This document shows positions 26,560-35,664 of a DNA stretch of 64,000 bases, piece after piece. Location of the stretch: assembly GCF_030503435.1 (NCBI RefSeq), contig NZ_JAUKPO010000019.1:78593-142592 (forward strand), in the 5' to 3' direction. The position numbers and the translations under genes were made by a program. Position 1 is the first letter of the stretch. Each line of letters starts with the position of its first letter. This DNA comes from Rhodocytophaga aerolata (GTDB lineage Bacteria; Bacteroidota; Bacteroidia; Cytophagales; 172606-1). The notes beneath the pieces are model-generated. The model was not told the DNA's origin. It saw only the letters and a program-made list of their open reading frames with translations, and did no database searches.

Positions 26560-28716
26560 ATGAAAAAAATAGTCATTCTCCTATTTATTCTTTATTTAAG
26601 CACCCTTCAGGCAGGGTATTGCCAGCGTGTATATATGAACTACGATACGGTTGTGCCTCAGGCAGCCTATGGGGCAGGCATGTTGAAGAAAGCACTCGTA
26701 GAAAAAAACATTTCATTAACAACTAACCGCCGGGAGTCTGCTTATTTGCTAACTATCCGGGTAGACACAGCAAATTTAGCAAGTGAAGCATTCTCTATTA
26801 TCCGGGAAGGGAAAAACATTACCATTACGGGAGGAGATAAACGGGGCATGATTTACGGGTGTCTGGCACTTGCCGAAGATATAGCCAATGGCATCCGGCT
26901 AGGGAATATTGAAAGAAAAACAGAAAAGCCGCACTACTTGCTCCGGGCCATCAAGCACAATACACCCTGGTACACCTACCGTTCCAGTTCTGCCCTGGAC
27001 CAGCATTATGAAACAGCCCGTGATCCGGCCTACTGGGAAGCTTTTCTGGACATGATGGCTAAAAACCGCTTTAATGCTTTATCACTGTGGAATTTGCATC
27101 CCTTTGTCTACATGATTACACCGGAAAACTTTCCGGAGGCAAGCCCTTTTAACGAAGAAGAAATGAAGCGATGGCAACACCTGCACAAAGAAATTTTCCG
27201 CATGGCAGATGAGCGTGCCATAGATACCTACATTGTTCCCTTTAATATCTTTGTCAGCAAAGAGTTCAGTGAAGCGCACCAGGTAGCCAGGCAAAACGTT
27301 TACCCGCACTATTATGTAACGGGCGATACGTCCGAAATTGTGAAACGCTATACCCGGGAATGTATTACACAACTGTTTAAGGAGTACCCTACCCTTACTG
27401 GCTTGGGCCTTACACTTGGCGAAGGAATGGCCGGCATGACGCCTCAGCAACGCGAATCCTGGATGCAGGAAACATATATAGAAGGCATGCGCCTGGCTGG
27501 CAGAAAACTAAAACTTATACACCGGATTCCTTTTTCAAGCACTACCGAATCGTTGGGTGCTACCAGTGTCGAACTGGAACAGCTCACCCGTAAATCCATT
27601 GAACGGGAAACAACTTTGGACTTTATTCAAGGGCCGATCTGGGCAGATTTAAAATACAACTGGTCGCACGCACACAGCACGCCTAAATTAGTCAAAGTAC
27701 ATGGCGGCGAAATGTTTGATACATTTTATAACCCCGAGCCACAAGGCTATAAAATTACCTATACCGCCCGTAATGAAGATTTTTTTGCCCTGCGGTGGGG
27801 AGTATCCGGCTTTATCCGGGCCCATATAAACCGTAATAGCCAACCCTATGTGGGCGGTTATTTTATTGGCTCAGAAACCTATATTCCGGCAAAAGATTAT
27901 TTCACGGCCATACAGGCACCTCTGGACTGGAAGTATGCATTTGAACGGCAATGGTTATTTTACAAATTATGGGGCAGACTCCTCTATAATCCTCAGACCG
28001 AGGATGAGGTATTTGGGACTGAATTTAGCAGACGGTATGGAAAAGCTGGGAATAACCTGCTGGAGGCGTTTGCCCTGGCATCCTCCACACAGTTGCGGCT
28101 GGGCTCTGTGTTTGATTCCCGATGGGACCATACCTTATATGGAGAAGGATTGATGGCCCTCAATGGGGATACCCTGCAATATATATCTGTCGACAGATTG
28201 ATCAGTCAACCACCCTTGGATCCGGACTATGTTTCTGTGAAAGATTTAGTTACCCCTACTACTGCCTTTGAAAAAAACCGCATTACCCCGCCAGCGTTGA
28301 TCGGCATGCTGGAGCAGGATTGCCAGAAAGCCTTACGGTTAGTGGCTACTATTGATACTAAAAACAACACAGCACTCAGGTATGAGGTGGCAGATGTACA
28401 AACATGGGCCAATCTGGGTCTACATCTGGCAGAAAAATTAGCTGGCGCGGTGGCACTCCAAACCTACCGGATAAAAGGAGGAGAAGAAAATAAACAAAAA
28501 GCAATAGCCCATCTGCAAAAAGCCCTTAGTTATTGGGATAAGGTTATAGCTATTACCCGGCCACTGTATAAGGACATGCCTCTCACCCATTACAATGGGA
28601 GCAGCCATGATAGAAACGACAACAATCTGTTTCACTGGGCACTGATAAGACCGCAAGTAGCTAATGATGTGGAAATAGCCAAAAAGGCAAGCGTAGTTTC
28701 AAAAGAACAAAAGTGA
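26560..28716 (+). CDS. Secreted TIM-barrel protein resembling GH20/GH67-type glycoside hydrolases
   Basis: Putative glycoside hydrolase of 718 aa; exact family not recognised. Signal peptide MKKIVILLFILYLSTLQAGY decides the start at 26560; the open frame back to a TTG at 26452 adds 36 residues that do not look like a signal. Residues about 30-125 form a small alpha/beta domain with GGDKRGMIYGCLALAEDI, like the non-catalytic N-terminal domain of GH20/GH67 enzymes. A barrel follows with MAKNRFNALSLWN and TGLGLTLGEGMAG, where Glu288 is a plausible catalytic acid. Related proteins are sometimes labelled carbohydrate-binding family 6 or alpha-glucuronidase-like. No partner genes are adjacent. Confidence 0.6.
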   Translation: MKKIVILLFILYLSTLQAGYCQRVYMNYDTVVPQAAYGAGMLKKALVEKNISLTTNRRESAYLLTIRVDTANLASEAFSIIREGKNITITGGDKRGMIYGCLALAEDIANGIRLGNIERKTEKPHYLLRAIKHNTPWYTYRSSSALDQHYETARDPAYWEAFLDMMAKNRFNALSLWNLHPFVYMITPENFPEASPFNEEEMKRWQHLHKEIFRMADERAIDTYIVPFNIFVSKEFSEAHQVARQNVYPHYYVTGDTSEIVKRYTRECITQLFKEYPTLTGLGLTLGEGMAGMTPQQRESWMQETYIEGMRLAGRKLKLIHRIPFSSTTESLGATSVELEQLTRKSIERETTLDFIQGPIWADLKYNWSHAHSTPKLVKVHGGEMFDTFYNPEPQGYKITYTARNEDFFALRWGVSGFIRAHINRNSQPYVGGYFIGSETYIPAKDYFTAIQAPLDWKYAFERQWLFYKLWGRLLYNPQTEDEVFGTEFSRRYGKAGNNLLEAFALASSTQLRLGSVFDSRWDHTLYGEGLMALNGDTLQYISVDRLISQPPLDPDYVSVKDLVTPTTAFEKNRITPPALIGMLEQDCQKALRLVATIDTKNNTALRYEVADVQTWANLGLHLAEKLAGAVALQTYRIKGGEENKQKAIAHLQKALSYWDKVIAITRPLYKDMPLTHYNGSSHDRNDNNLFHWALIRPQVANDVEIAKKASVVSKEQK

Positions 28717-28755
28717 TCAATAACGATACCTCACTTTGTGCTCCCGGGTAGTAAC

Positions 28756-28802
28756 GAATAAAGTCAACAGAAGTAGAACCCCTACCCTTGTTGACTTTAT
28801 TC
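28756..28802. terminator. Bidirectional terminator between converging genes
   Basis: A perfect 13-bp stem, GAATAAAGTCAAC (28756-28768) with GTTGACTTTATTC (28790-28802), lies in the 105-nt gap between the GH-like gene (plus) and the DinB-like gene (minus). AT-rich ends give T-runs in both directions. Confidence 0.85.
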
Positions 28803-28821
28803 TTTTGACAAGATTGCTTCG

Positions 28822-29349
28822 TTAAAACAGCTTCTCTTGTGGTGGTTTTACCCCAGCTAAGCGGAGGTAAACAGTGGCCTGGCCGCGGTGATGCGTCTGG
28901 TGTTCGAAAAGTTTGGCAAGGGCTACTCCTTTGCTCATATCAAATCTTCCAAACAGCTTTACTTGTTCGCTTAGCTGAGCAGGCGTCATTTTTTTAATTC
29001 CGTTGATAACAAAATCATAGCCTGCCAGTACTTGCTTGGTTATGTTTGCTTTGGATTTATCGGTGGTATTCTTTTCCAGTTCACTGACCGGACTTTTTTC
29101 GCCGGTTGCTGCTGCCGCAAAGCCATAATTGGCATCCGTCAGGTGAAGCATTTGCTCGGCAAACGAACGCATATCAGGGGTAGGTTTAGATGCGTACCCT
29201 GACTCAGGCATGGCATCCAGGTATTCTTTGGTGTAGGCTTTGGCTCTTTCCCATTCTTTAACCATCTCCTCGGTGGAAGATTGAGCTTGGCCAAACTGGA
29301 TAATGCCTAAAAACAGGCAAAGGGTAGTAAGTAAAGGGATTGTTTTCAT
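28822..29349 (-). CDS. Exported DinB-family protein
   Basis: Four-helix-bundle protein of the DinB/YfiT type, a group of putative metal-dependent enzymes often tied to stress and thiol chemistry. This one has a signal peptide (MKTIPLLTTLCLFLGIIQFG...AQ), so it acts outside the cytoplasm, which is common in Bacteroidota. Candidate metal ligands are His in EQMLHLTDANYGF and the HQTHHRGQ motif near residue 155. Length 175 aa. Ends with VYLRLAGVKPPQ, the usual family finish. Monocistronic. Confidence 0.88.
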   Translation of the reverse strand: MKTIPLLTTLCLFLGIIQFGQAQSSTEEMVKEWERAKAYTKEYLDAMPESGYASKPTPDMRSFAEQMLHLTDANYGFAAAATGEKSPVSELEKNTTDKSKANITKQVLAGYDFVINGIKKMTPAQLSEQVKLFGRFDMSKGVALAKLFEHQTHHRGQATVYLRLAGVKPPQEKLF

Positions 29350-29805
29350 GTTACGTGATGGTTTACTAGTGGGGCTAAATATAGGCTTTTTTTCTTGCTT
29401 ATGTCAAGAAACGGTGTTGCCTCCTGCATAAAATTCTGGCAAACTACCTAATCTTGCTTTCTCATTACTTGTACCATTCATGCAGGGCGAAGGAAGTCTG
29501 GCAAGTAGGCTGAATGAGTTGCTAACAGGCTGAAAAGGTAGTTGCCTGCATCTATTTCTATTTTGTAATTCTTTCAGCAAATAATTACCTAAGATTTACG
29601 CTCAAACCTGTTGGGTTTTAAAAAACCTAACAGGTTTCTACTTGGGTAATCATTCCCTGTAAAAGCTATAGGTAATTTACACCCCAGCTTACTGAGGAAT
29701 TGTAGTGGTAGAGCTATAGGAAGTTATCTGGATAAACGGCCTTTCTGAGCCACAATTGAATGGGTTATGTATAGGTAGGCGGGCCTGGCTCTTTAGGTAG
29801 TTTTA
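29350..29805. other. 456-nt spacer containing a palindromic element
   Basis: Lies downstream of the minus-strand kinase and upstream of the DinB-like gene. Apart from the palindrome at 29604-29637 I see no gene. It must hold the DinB promoter, which I cannot identify by motif. Confidence 0.45.
29604..29637. repeat. Near-perfect palindrome AAACCTGTT...AACAGGTTT
   Basis: The 16-nt arm 29604-29619 pairs with 29622-29637 with a single G-T type mismatch. The core AACCTGTTAGGTTT is of a kind that recurs in Bacteroidota intergenic DNA, so this may be a dispersed palindromic repeat as well as a terminator for the kinase gene 170 nt upstream. No T-run follows on either strand. Confidence 0.5.
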
Positions 29806-32010
29806 CTATCGTTTAAAATATAAGCGGAAGGTAGACCCGACGCCCAGCTGGCTATCCACTTCAATTTTGCCTCCGGCATTTTCTACCATTTTCTTCACCA
29901 TATATAAGCCTATGCCGGTACCTTCTACATGAGAATGTAATCGCTTGAATAGGGAAAATATGTCTGCTTTCCCTGCTTCACTCATGCCTAAGCCATTGTC
30001 CTGCACCGACATTACTACATACTCATCTGACAGCTGGCAGTTTAGGTGAATAAAAGGTTTTCTTTCGGTGGACCGGTATTTAATCGCATTCGAAAGCAAA
30101 TTGTATAGTATGCTTCGTAGGTTCTTTCGGGAAAACAGCAAAAGGGAGCACTGCTCAAAATGGTAGTCGATTGTAGCCCCTGATTCTATAATCTGTGGCT
30201 GCAAGTCCAAAATCAGATCTTGAACCACTTCCTCAGGCTGTATGCTTTCTAGCTGTCTATCTATCAGTTGATCCAGCTTAATAACCTGGGAAAGGCTTGT
30301 AAGGGTTTCTTTGAACCGGCTGACGGATGCCTGTAATGAGGTAATAATACTATCTGTTTCTTGAGTTAACCCGCCTAGTTTATGCAGCCTTTTACTTAAT
30401 ATTTTTAGCAACCCATCTATATTGTTGATCGGCGCCCTTAAATCATGTGAGGCCATATAAACAAAGTTGTCTAAATCTGCATTGATGCTGCTTAATTGCT
30501 GGTTGGCTTGTTGAGCTTCGCTGATTGCCTTTTCCAGGGCCTGCTGTGTCTGCTTGTAAAGAGTTATATCTGTAACCAGGGCATAAAAACCAACTACTTG
30601 CCCTTTTTGCCAATGAGGGATATAGCGGGCTTCCACAAAACGGGTTCCGATTTTGCGGTAATCTACCAGTCTTTCAAAACGCTGTTCCTGCCCGGAAAGC
30701 ACTGCCTCCACCTTAGGCAGAATTTGTGTATAGGCTATGGCACCCACTACCTGCTCAACGGTTTTTCCGATAATTTCCCAGGAAGGTTCTCCAAACCATT
30801 GTTCATAAGTTTGGTTAACAAACCGGTAATACTGATCTTGATCAACGTAGGAAATGAGTACTGGCAGGGCATCGGTAAGTAATCTTAGCTGCAGTTCGTT
30901 TTCGGCTAGTTTGCTTTCTATCTGCTTCCGTTGTGTGATATCTTGACAAACAGCCATAGTCTGACTAGCTCCTCCTTCAGGCTGCTCCAGTAAGGAAACA
31001 TTCATCAATACCCATACGAAAGAGCCATCTGGCTTCACATACCGCTTTTCCAGCTCAAACCATACATTTTGCTGCACCAGCTTTTCTAATAGCTGTAGAT
31101 TATCCGGCAAATCATCCGGGTGGGTTATCTCCATCAGCGTTAGCTGCTGCAACTGTTCAAGCGGACGGCCAACCAGCTTTTGATACCCTTCATTGGCATA
31201 CGTAAAATGCCCGGATACATCTGTAGTAGCAATTCCGACACTGGTTCCTTTAACTATACTGCTCAGGAGAAGTTCGCGTTGAGAGAGTGTTTGATTAAGC
31301 GCCAATACTTTCTGCAGCGAATCATGCAGCTCTTTTTTCCTGTGCTGCAACTCTGTTGTCCGATGAGCCACTTGTTCTTCCAGCCCCCCATTAGCCATTT
31401 TTAGCGCCTGCTGGGTCTGTATCAGTTGCTGATTTAGCCTTTCCAGGTCCTTATTTTTAGCTTGCAGCGTTCTCTCCTGCTGCTCCCGTTCCAGTTCTAA
31501 CGAAGCCCGTTTAGCCATAATAGAAAGCAAAAGTTTAACCTTTTCCAGGTCTTCAACCGGATGCTTATCCATCAGGTAGAGCACACCTAGTACTTTTCCA
31601 GTAGAAGCTTTCAGCGGCACGGCCACATAGCTATCTACATCATATTGCTTCAAAGCTTTGTTTTGGGGAAATTGCTGCTGCACCTTGTTGGGGAAAGCAC
31701 AAAAATCACCTGACCTTACCACTTGCTCGCATAAAGACCCGGCTAAAGGGTACTGAAGGCCTGGGGCTTCTTTTCCATGAGCAAAGAATACCAAGGAGCT
31801 CACTAGTTGATCCCCGTTAAGCAGTTCGCCAATAAAAACATACTCTACCTGAAGAGTCCGGGATAGGTAGGCTGTCAAAGACTGAAAGAATTCTTTGCCA
31901 ATGGTGTCCATAGAAAAGCTTTGGGCAATGTCAGCCAGGAACTGTTGATCGGTCATAGCCTTAACATACGAAAAGTACGGTTGAATGATTGATATTTTTT
32001 TGTCCGGCAT
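29806..32010 (-). CDS. GAF-PAS-PAS sensor histidine kinase
   Basis: Soluble sensor kinase of 734 aa that autophosphorylates a His and passes the phosphate to a response regulator. Domains in order: GAF (about 20-175), coiled coil (175-258), PAS with PAC (258-375), PAS with PAC (378-495), dimerisation helix with MASHDLRAPINN and phospho-acceptor His522, and HATPase_c (about 620-734) with N box SNAIKYR, G1 box QDNGLGM and G2 box GTGIGLYMVKKMV. No transmembrane segment, so it senses an intracellular signal. No receiver domain or response regulator nearby. It is divergent from a larger kinase that shares its C-terminal half. Confidence 0.93.
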   Translation of the reverse strand: MPDKKISIIQPYFSYVKAMTDQQFLADIAQSFSMDTIGKEFFQSLTAYLSRTLQVEYVFIGELLNGDQLVSSLVFFAHGKEAPGLQYPLAGSLCEQVVRSGDFCAFPNKVQQQFPQNKALKQYDVDSYVAVPLKASTGKVLGVLYLMDKHPVEDLEKVKLLLSIMAKRASLELEREQQERTLQAKNKDLERLNQQLIQTQQALKMANGGLEEQVAHRTTELQHRKKELHDSLQKVLALNQTLSQRELLLSSIVKGTSVGIATTDVSGHFTYANEGYQKLVGRPLEQLQQLTLMEITHPDDLPDNLQLLEKLVQQNVWFELEKRYVKPDGSFVWVLMNVSLLEQPEGGASQTMAVCQDITQRKQIESKLAENELQLRLLTDALPVLISYVDQDQYYRFVNQTYEQWFGEPSWEIIGKTVEQVVGAIAYTQILPKVEAVLSGQEQRFERLVDYRKIGTRFVEARYIPHWQKGQVVGFYALVTDITLYKQTQQALEKAISEAQQANQQLSSINADLDNFVYMASHDLRAPINNIDGLLKILSKRLHKLGGLTQETDSIITSLQASVSRFKETLTSLSQVIKLDQLIDRQLESIQPEEVVQDLILDLQPQIIESGATIDYHFEQCSLLLFSRKNLRSILYNLLSNAIKYRSTERKPFIHLNCQLSDEYVVMSVQDNGLGMSEAGKADIFSLFKRLHSHVEGTGIGLYMVKKMVENAGGKIEVDSQLGVGSTFRLYFKR

Positions 32011-32562
32011 CGGAAAGAAGGATTAATCATGAGAAAAGAGGCACGTAGGAGTGATGCTCCTACCCTGTTTAGTACAGGTAATGAGGCCTGCCTGATACCA
32101 AATTCAAAGGTGATTGGGAAGCCAAAAGAGTAAGGTAAGATAAGTCCGGCAGATTCGACCCTTAGCCAGATTCATTCACCATGGAGGCCGGATTCTATTC
32201 CTGGCTTGAATGGGCAGGAGTCAACAGAGCAGCTTAGGCAGCTTTTGCCGCGTGCATAAATCCGGCTCTTATGCCAGGTTAACTTTCATCTTGTGATGTT
32301 CCAAAAAACAAGGGAAGCAAGCGATAGGTGGTTACCTTACCGCCTGGCAAAATTACTCAGCCTGGCAGTGTTTTTTAAAGAAAAATTCTTTTATTAACAT
32401 TGCTTTAGCAGCCACCGTATAAACCGGCTGATTAGTTACCTATATATAAATGCTCATACAAAAAAGATGATAGCCACTTCTCAACTAGGCACTACACCCG
32501 CCTAATCTGTCTACCAAACCTGAGAGAATAGCTATCTATGCGATACAAACTATACCTAACCC
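32011..32562. other. 552-nt spacer between divergent kinase genes
   Basis: Must contain both kinase promoters. I find no gene, no strong hairpin and no clean TAnnTTTG motif. Confidence 0.45.
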
Positions 32563-35500
32563 ATGAACTTGACCCCTGCCCACCTACCGGACATGCTGAA
32601 AGTATTTGAAACTTTGCCAGATTTATATGTATTGCTTACTCCTGATTTACTTATTCTAACAGCCAGCAATGCTTACCTGGAGGCCACTGTTACTACAAGA
32701 AATACTATTGCTGGAAAGTATATTTTCGATGTCTTTCCTGAGACGTCTCTTCACTTACAAGCAGAAGCAGTTTCCATGCTCAAGGCCTCATTCGTACAAA
32801 CGCTGACTACCCGAAAGCCACATCAACTAGCGATTCCACCCTATACTATTTCCCATCCAGAAGAGAAGGATATGTTCATTGAACGCCACTGGACAGCTTT
32901 AAATACCCCCGTGCTCGATGAGGCCGGAGAGGTGAGCTATATCATTCATAAAATGGGTACTATCACAGATAGACTAGTGGATCAAATGAATGAACAACCT
33001 GGCGAAAGCTTGCTTGAGGAACTGAATGAGCAACTGCGCACGCTCAATGCAGCGCTTATCGCTGCCCGGGCCCAAGCAGAGCTGGAGCGAAGCCAGTGGC
33101 ACCATATTCTCATGCAAGCACCGGCGATGATTTGTATTTTCCAGGGGCCAGAGCATGTATTTAAACTGGTTAATCCGCCTTATCAACAACTGGTTGGCCA
33201 ACGGCCACTTCTCGATAAACCCATCCGGCATGCCATGCCTGAGCTGGAAGGACAACCTATCTTTGGGCTGCTCGACAAGGTATACCATACCGGAGAGAGC
33301 TTTTATGCCTATGAAATGAAAGTACAGCTTGATCATGATAATACCGGGAAGCTGGGCCACAACTATTATAACTTTATTTACCAGGCCATACGCAACCTGA
33401 ACGGCGACATAGATGGCATCTTGGTGTTTGCCTATGAAGTAACCGCCTTGGTTTTGGCGCGGCAAAAGGCCGAGCAGGATGCCAAAGAAAAGCAGCTGTT
33501 AAACGAACAGCTAACTTCCACCAATGAACAACTGATTCTCACTAAAAAGGCCTTAGAGCAACTTAATGCAGAGCTGGAAGAGCGGGTAGCCCTTAGAACA
33601 GGCGAGTTACGGCTTGCCCAGGCAGAGGCAGAAGAGCAGCGGGCCCGTCTGGAGCGTTTGTTCATGCAAGCGCCTGCCATCATCTGTATTCACGATGGGC
33701 CTGATCTGGTTTTTGAGTTAGTCAGCCCGGCTTATCAGCAACTATTCCCAGGACGGGAGTTACTTGGCAAACCCTTGCTTGAAGCCTTACCCGAGCTGGA
33801 AGGGCAGCCCCTGTTAGACATTATCAGACAGGTTTACCAAACGGGTCAGTCCTATCAGGGGCAGGAGATGCTTGTCCCGATTGCTGCTTATCCGGGAGGC
33901 CCGGTAGAAGACAGGTACTGGAATTTTACCTATCAGGCCAGGCGGGATGCGGAAGGCCGCATAGATGGCCTGTTAGTCTTTTCTTATGATGTGACCGCTC
34001 AGGTACTGTCCCATAAAGCGGTAGTAAAACAGGAAACCTATTTCCGCAAAATGGCAGACCAGGTTCCTGCGATGATCTGGGTAACAAGGGCTGACGGGTA
34101 TTGTACGTACCTGAATAAGCCCTGGTATGCCTATACCGGGCAAAGCGAAGAAGAAGCCTTAGGATTTGGATGGCTTCAGGCCACGCATCCTGAAGATGTT
34201 TCGCCCAGTAAAGAGACCTTTTTTGCTGCCAATGCACTCAAGCAGCCCTTCTCTCTGCTCTACCGGCTCAAAGGGAAGGATGGCCAATACCGGTGGTTTT
34301 TAGATAAAGGAGAACCTACCTTTGATGCGGCCTGTAATTTTGAAGGATTTATAGGTTCGGTTGTTGACGTACATGAAGAACAAGTGGCACAGCAGCGGCT
34401 GCACTTATCGGTACAAGCCGGGAAGGTAGGTATCTGGGAATGGGATATTGTCCGTAACCAGGCTACTTATTCTGATCTGTTACAAGAAATGTTTGGCTTA
34501 GAAGCTGGCAGGTTCACCGGAGAATTCGACCATGCTTACCAAGTTTTTCAGCAGGTAATCCACCCTGAAGACCGGCCACTAGTGAACGGGCATGTGGAAA
34601 AAGCGTTTGCTAACAGGCAAGCCGAGTTTTACGTTGAATTTCGCATTGTCAGGCCCACTGGGGAGATTGCCTGGATTGCCGAGCGCGGAGAGGTCATCTT
34701 TGATGAGAAAGGGCCAACTCGCATGAACGGTACCTGCATTGACATTACAAGCCGCAAGCTGGCCGAGCAGGCCACACAGCGGATGTCGGAGGAAATAGCC
34801 GCTGCCAATGAAGAACTCCGCGCAGCAAATGAACAAATCCAAGCTACCAATGAGGAACTGGCAGAAACCAATCAACAGCTGGTAGGCATTAACCAGGACT
34901 TGGATAACTTTATTTACACAGCCTCTCATGATTTAAAAGCGCCTATCTCCAATATTGAAGCCTTGCTGTCTGCCCTGCTCCGCAACCTATCGGCTGAAAA
35001 TTTCTCCTCCGAGCGGGTAAAGCACATGCTTGCTTTAATGAGTGAATCCATAGAAAGGTTTAAACGCACCATTGCTAACCTGACAGAAGTAGTTAAACTG
35101 CAAAAGGAAAATAGTGGAGAAAAGGTTTTAGTGGATCTTTTGCCTGTGATACGCGAAGTAAGCTTAGACCTGGAGCCGCTGATAAAAGAAACGAATGCAC
35201 ACATAGAAGTGGAAGTAACCGGCTGCCCCCCGGTACGTTTCTCCATCAAAAACCTTCGTTCCGTGATTTACAACCTGCTTTCTAACGGCTTAAAGTACCG
35301 CTCTTTTGACCGGGCTCCTCATATTACAATTTCCTGCAAACAAGAAGCGGCCTACCTGGTGCTTAGTGTGGAAGATAACGGACTGGGCCTGGAGCGTGCC
35401 AGACTAAATCAGCTGTTTACGATGTTCAAACGGTTTCATGATCATGTGGAGGGTACCGGCATAGGCTTATATATGGTGAAGAAAATGGTAGAAAATGCCG

Positions 35501-35568
35501 GAGGCAAAATTGAAGTGAATAGCCAGCTTGGCCTTGGATCTACCTTCCGGGTGTATTTTCCTCACTAG
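32563..35568 (+). CDS. Five-PAS sensor histidine kinase
   Basis: Soluble sensor kinase of 1001 aa. The N-terminus begins directly with a PAS domain (FETLPDLYVLLTPDLLILTASNAYLEAT, residues about 10-130 in two runs), then PAS B (about 175-300), PAS C (360-485), PAS D (493-612) and PAS E (612-740), separated by glutamate-rich coiled coils. PAS B and PAS C are close duplicates (LMQAPAMICI at 183, FMQAPAIICI at 367, both followed by PELEGQP). A coiled coil (NEELRAANEQIQATNEEL) leads to ASHDLKAPISN with His789 and an HATPase_c domain (890-1001). No membrane segment and no response regulator nearby. Confidence 0.93.
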   Translation: MNLTPAHLPDMLKVFETLPDLYVLLTPDLLILTASNAYLEATVTTRNTIAGKYIFDVFPETSLHLQAEAVSMLKASFVQTLTTRKPHQLAIPPYTISHPEEKDMFIERHWTALNTPVLDEAGEVSYIIHKMGTITDRLVDQMNEQPGESLLEELNEQLRTLNAALIAARAQAELERSQWHHILMQAPAMICIFQGPEHVFKLVNPPYQQLVGQRPLLDKPIRHAMPELEGQPIFGLLDKVYHTGESFYAYEMKVQLDHDNTGKLGHNYYNFIYQAIRNLNGDIDGILVFAYEVTALVLARQKAEQDAKEKQLLNEQLTSTNEQLILTKKALEQLNAELEERVALRTGELRLAQAEAEEQRARLERLFMQAPAIICIHDGPDLVFELVSPAYQQLFPGRELLGKPLLEALPELEGQPLLDIIRQVYQTGQSYQGQEMLVPIAAYPGGPVEDRYWNFTYQARRDAEGRIDGLLVFSYDVTAQVLSHKAVVKQETYFRKMADQVPAMIWVTRADGYCTYLNKPWYAYTGQSEEEALGFGWLQATHPEDVSPSKETFFAANALKQPFSLLYRLKGKDGQYRWFLDKGEPTFDAACNFEGFIGSVVDVHEEQVAQQRLHLSVQAGKVGIWEWDIVRNQATYSDLLQEMFGLEAGRFTGEFDHAYQVFQQVIHPEDRPLVNGHVEKAFANRQAEFYVEFRIVRPTGEIAWIAERGEVIFDEKGPTRMNGTCIDITSRKLAEQATQRMSEEIAAANEELRAANEQIQATNEELAETNQQLVGINQDLDNFIYTASHDLKAPISNIEALLSALLRNLSAENFSSERVKHMLALMSESIERFKRTIANLTEVVKLQKENSGEKVLVDLLPVIREVSLDLEPLIKETNAHIEVEVTGCPPVRFSIKNLRSVIYNLLSNGLKYRSFDRAPHITISCKQEAAYLVLSVEDNGLGLERARLNQLFTMFKRFHDHVEGTGIGLYMVKKMVENAGGKIEVNSQLGLGSTFRVYFPH

Positions 35569-35664
35569 TGGTTTTTAGCAGCGGCTATTTCTGCAAATAT
35601 GTTATCCTTGCATAGTGCATCTGTTTTCACTTTTAGTTACTTGCAAAAAATTTATATTCTGATC

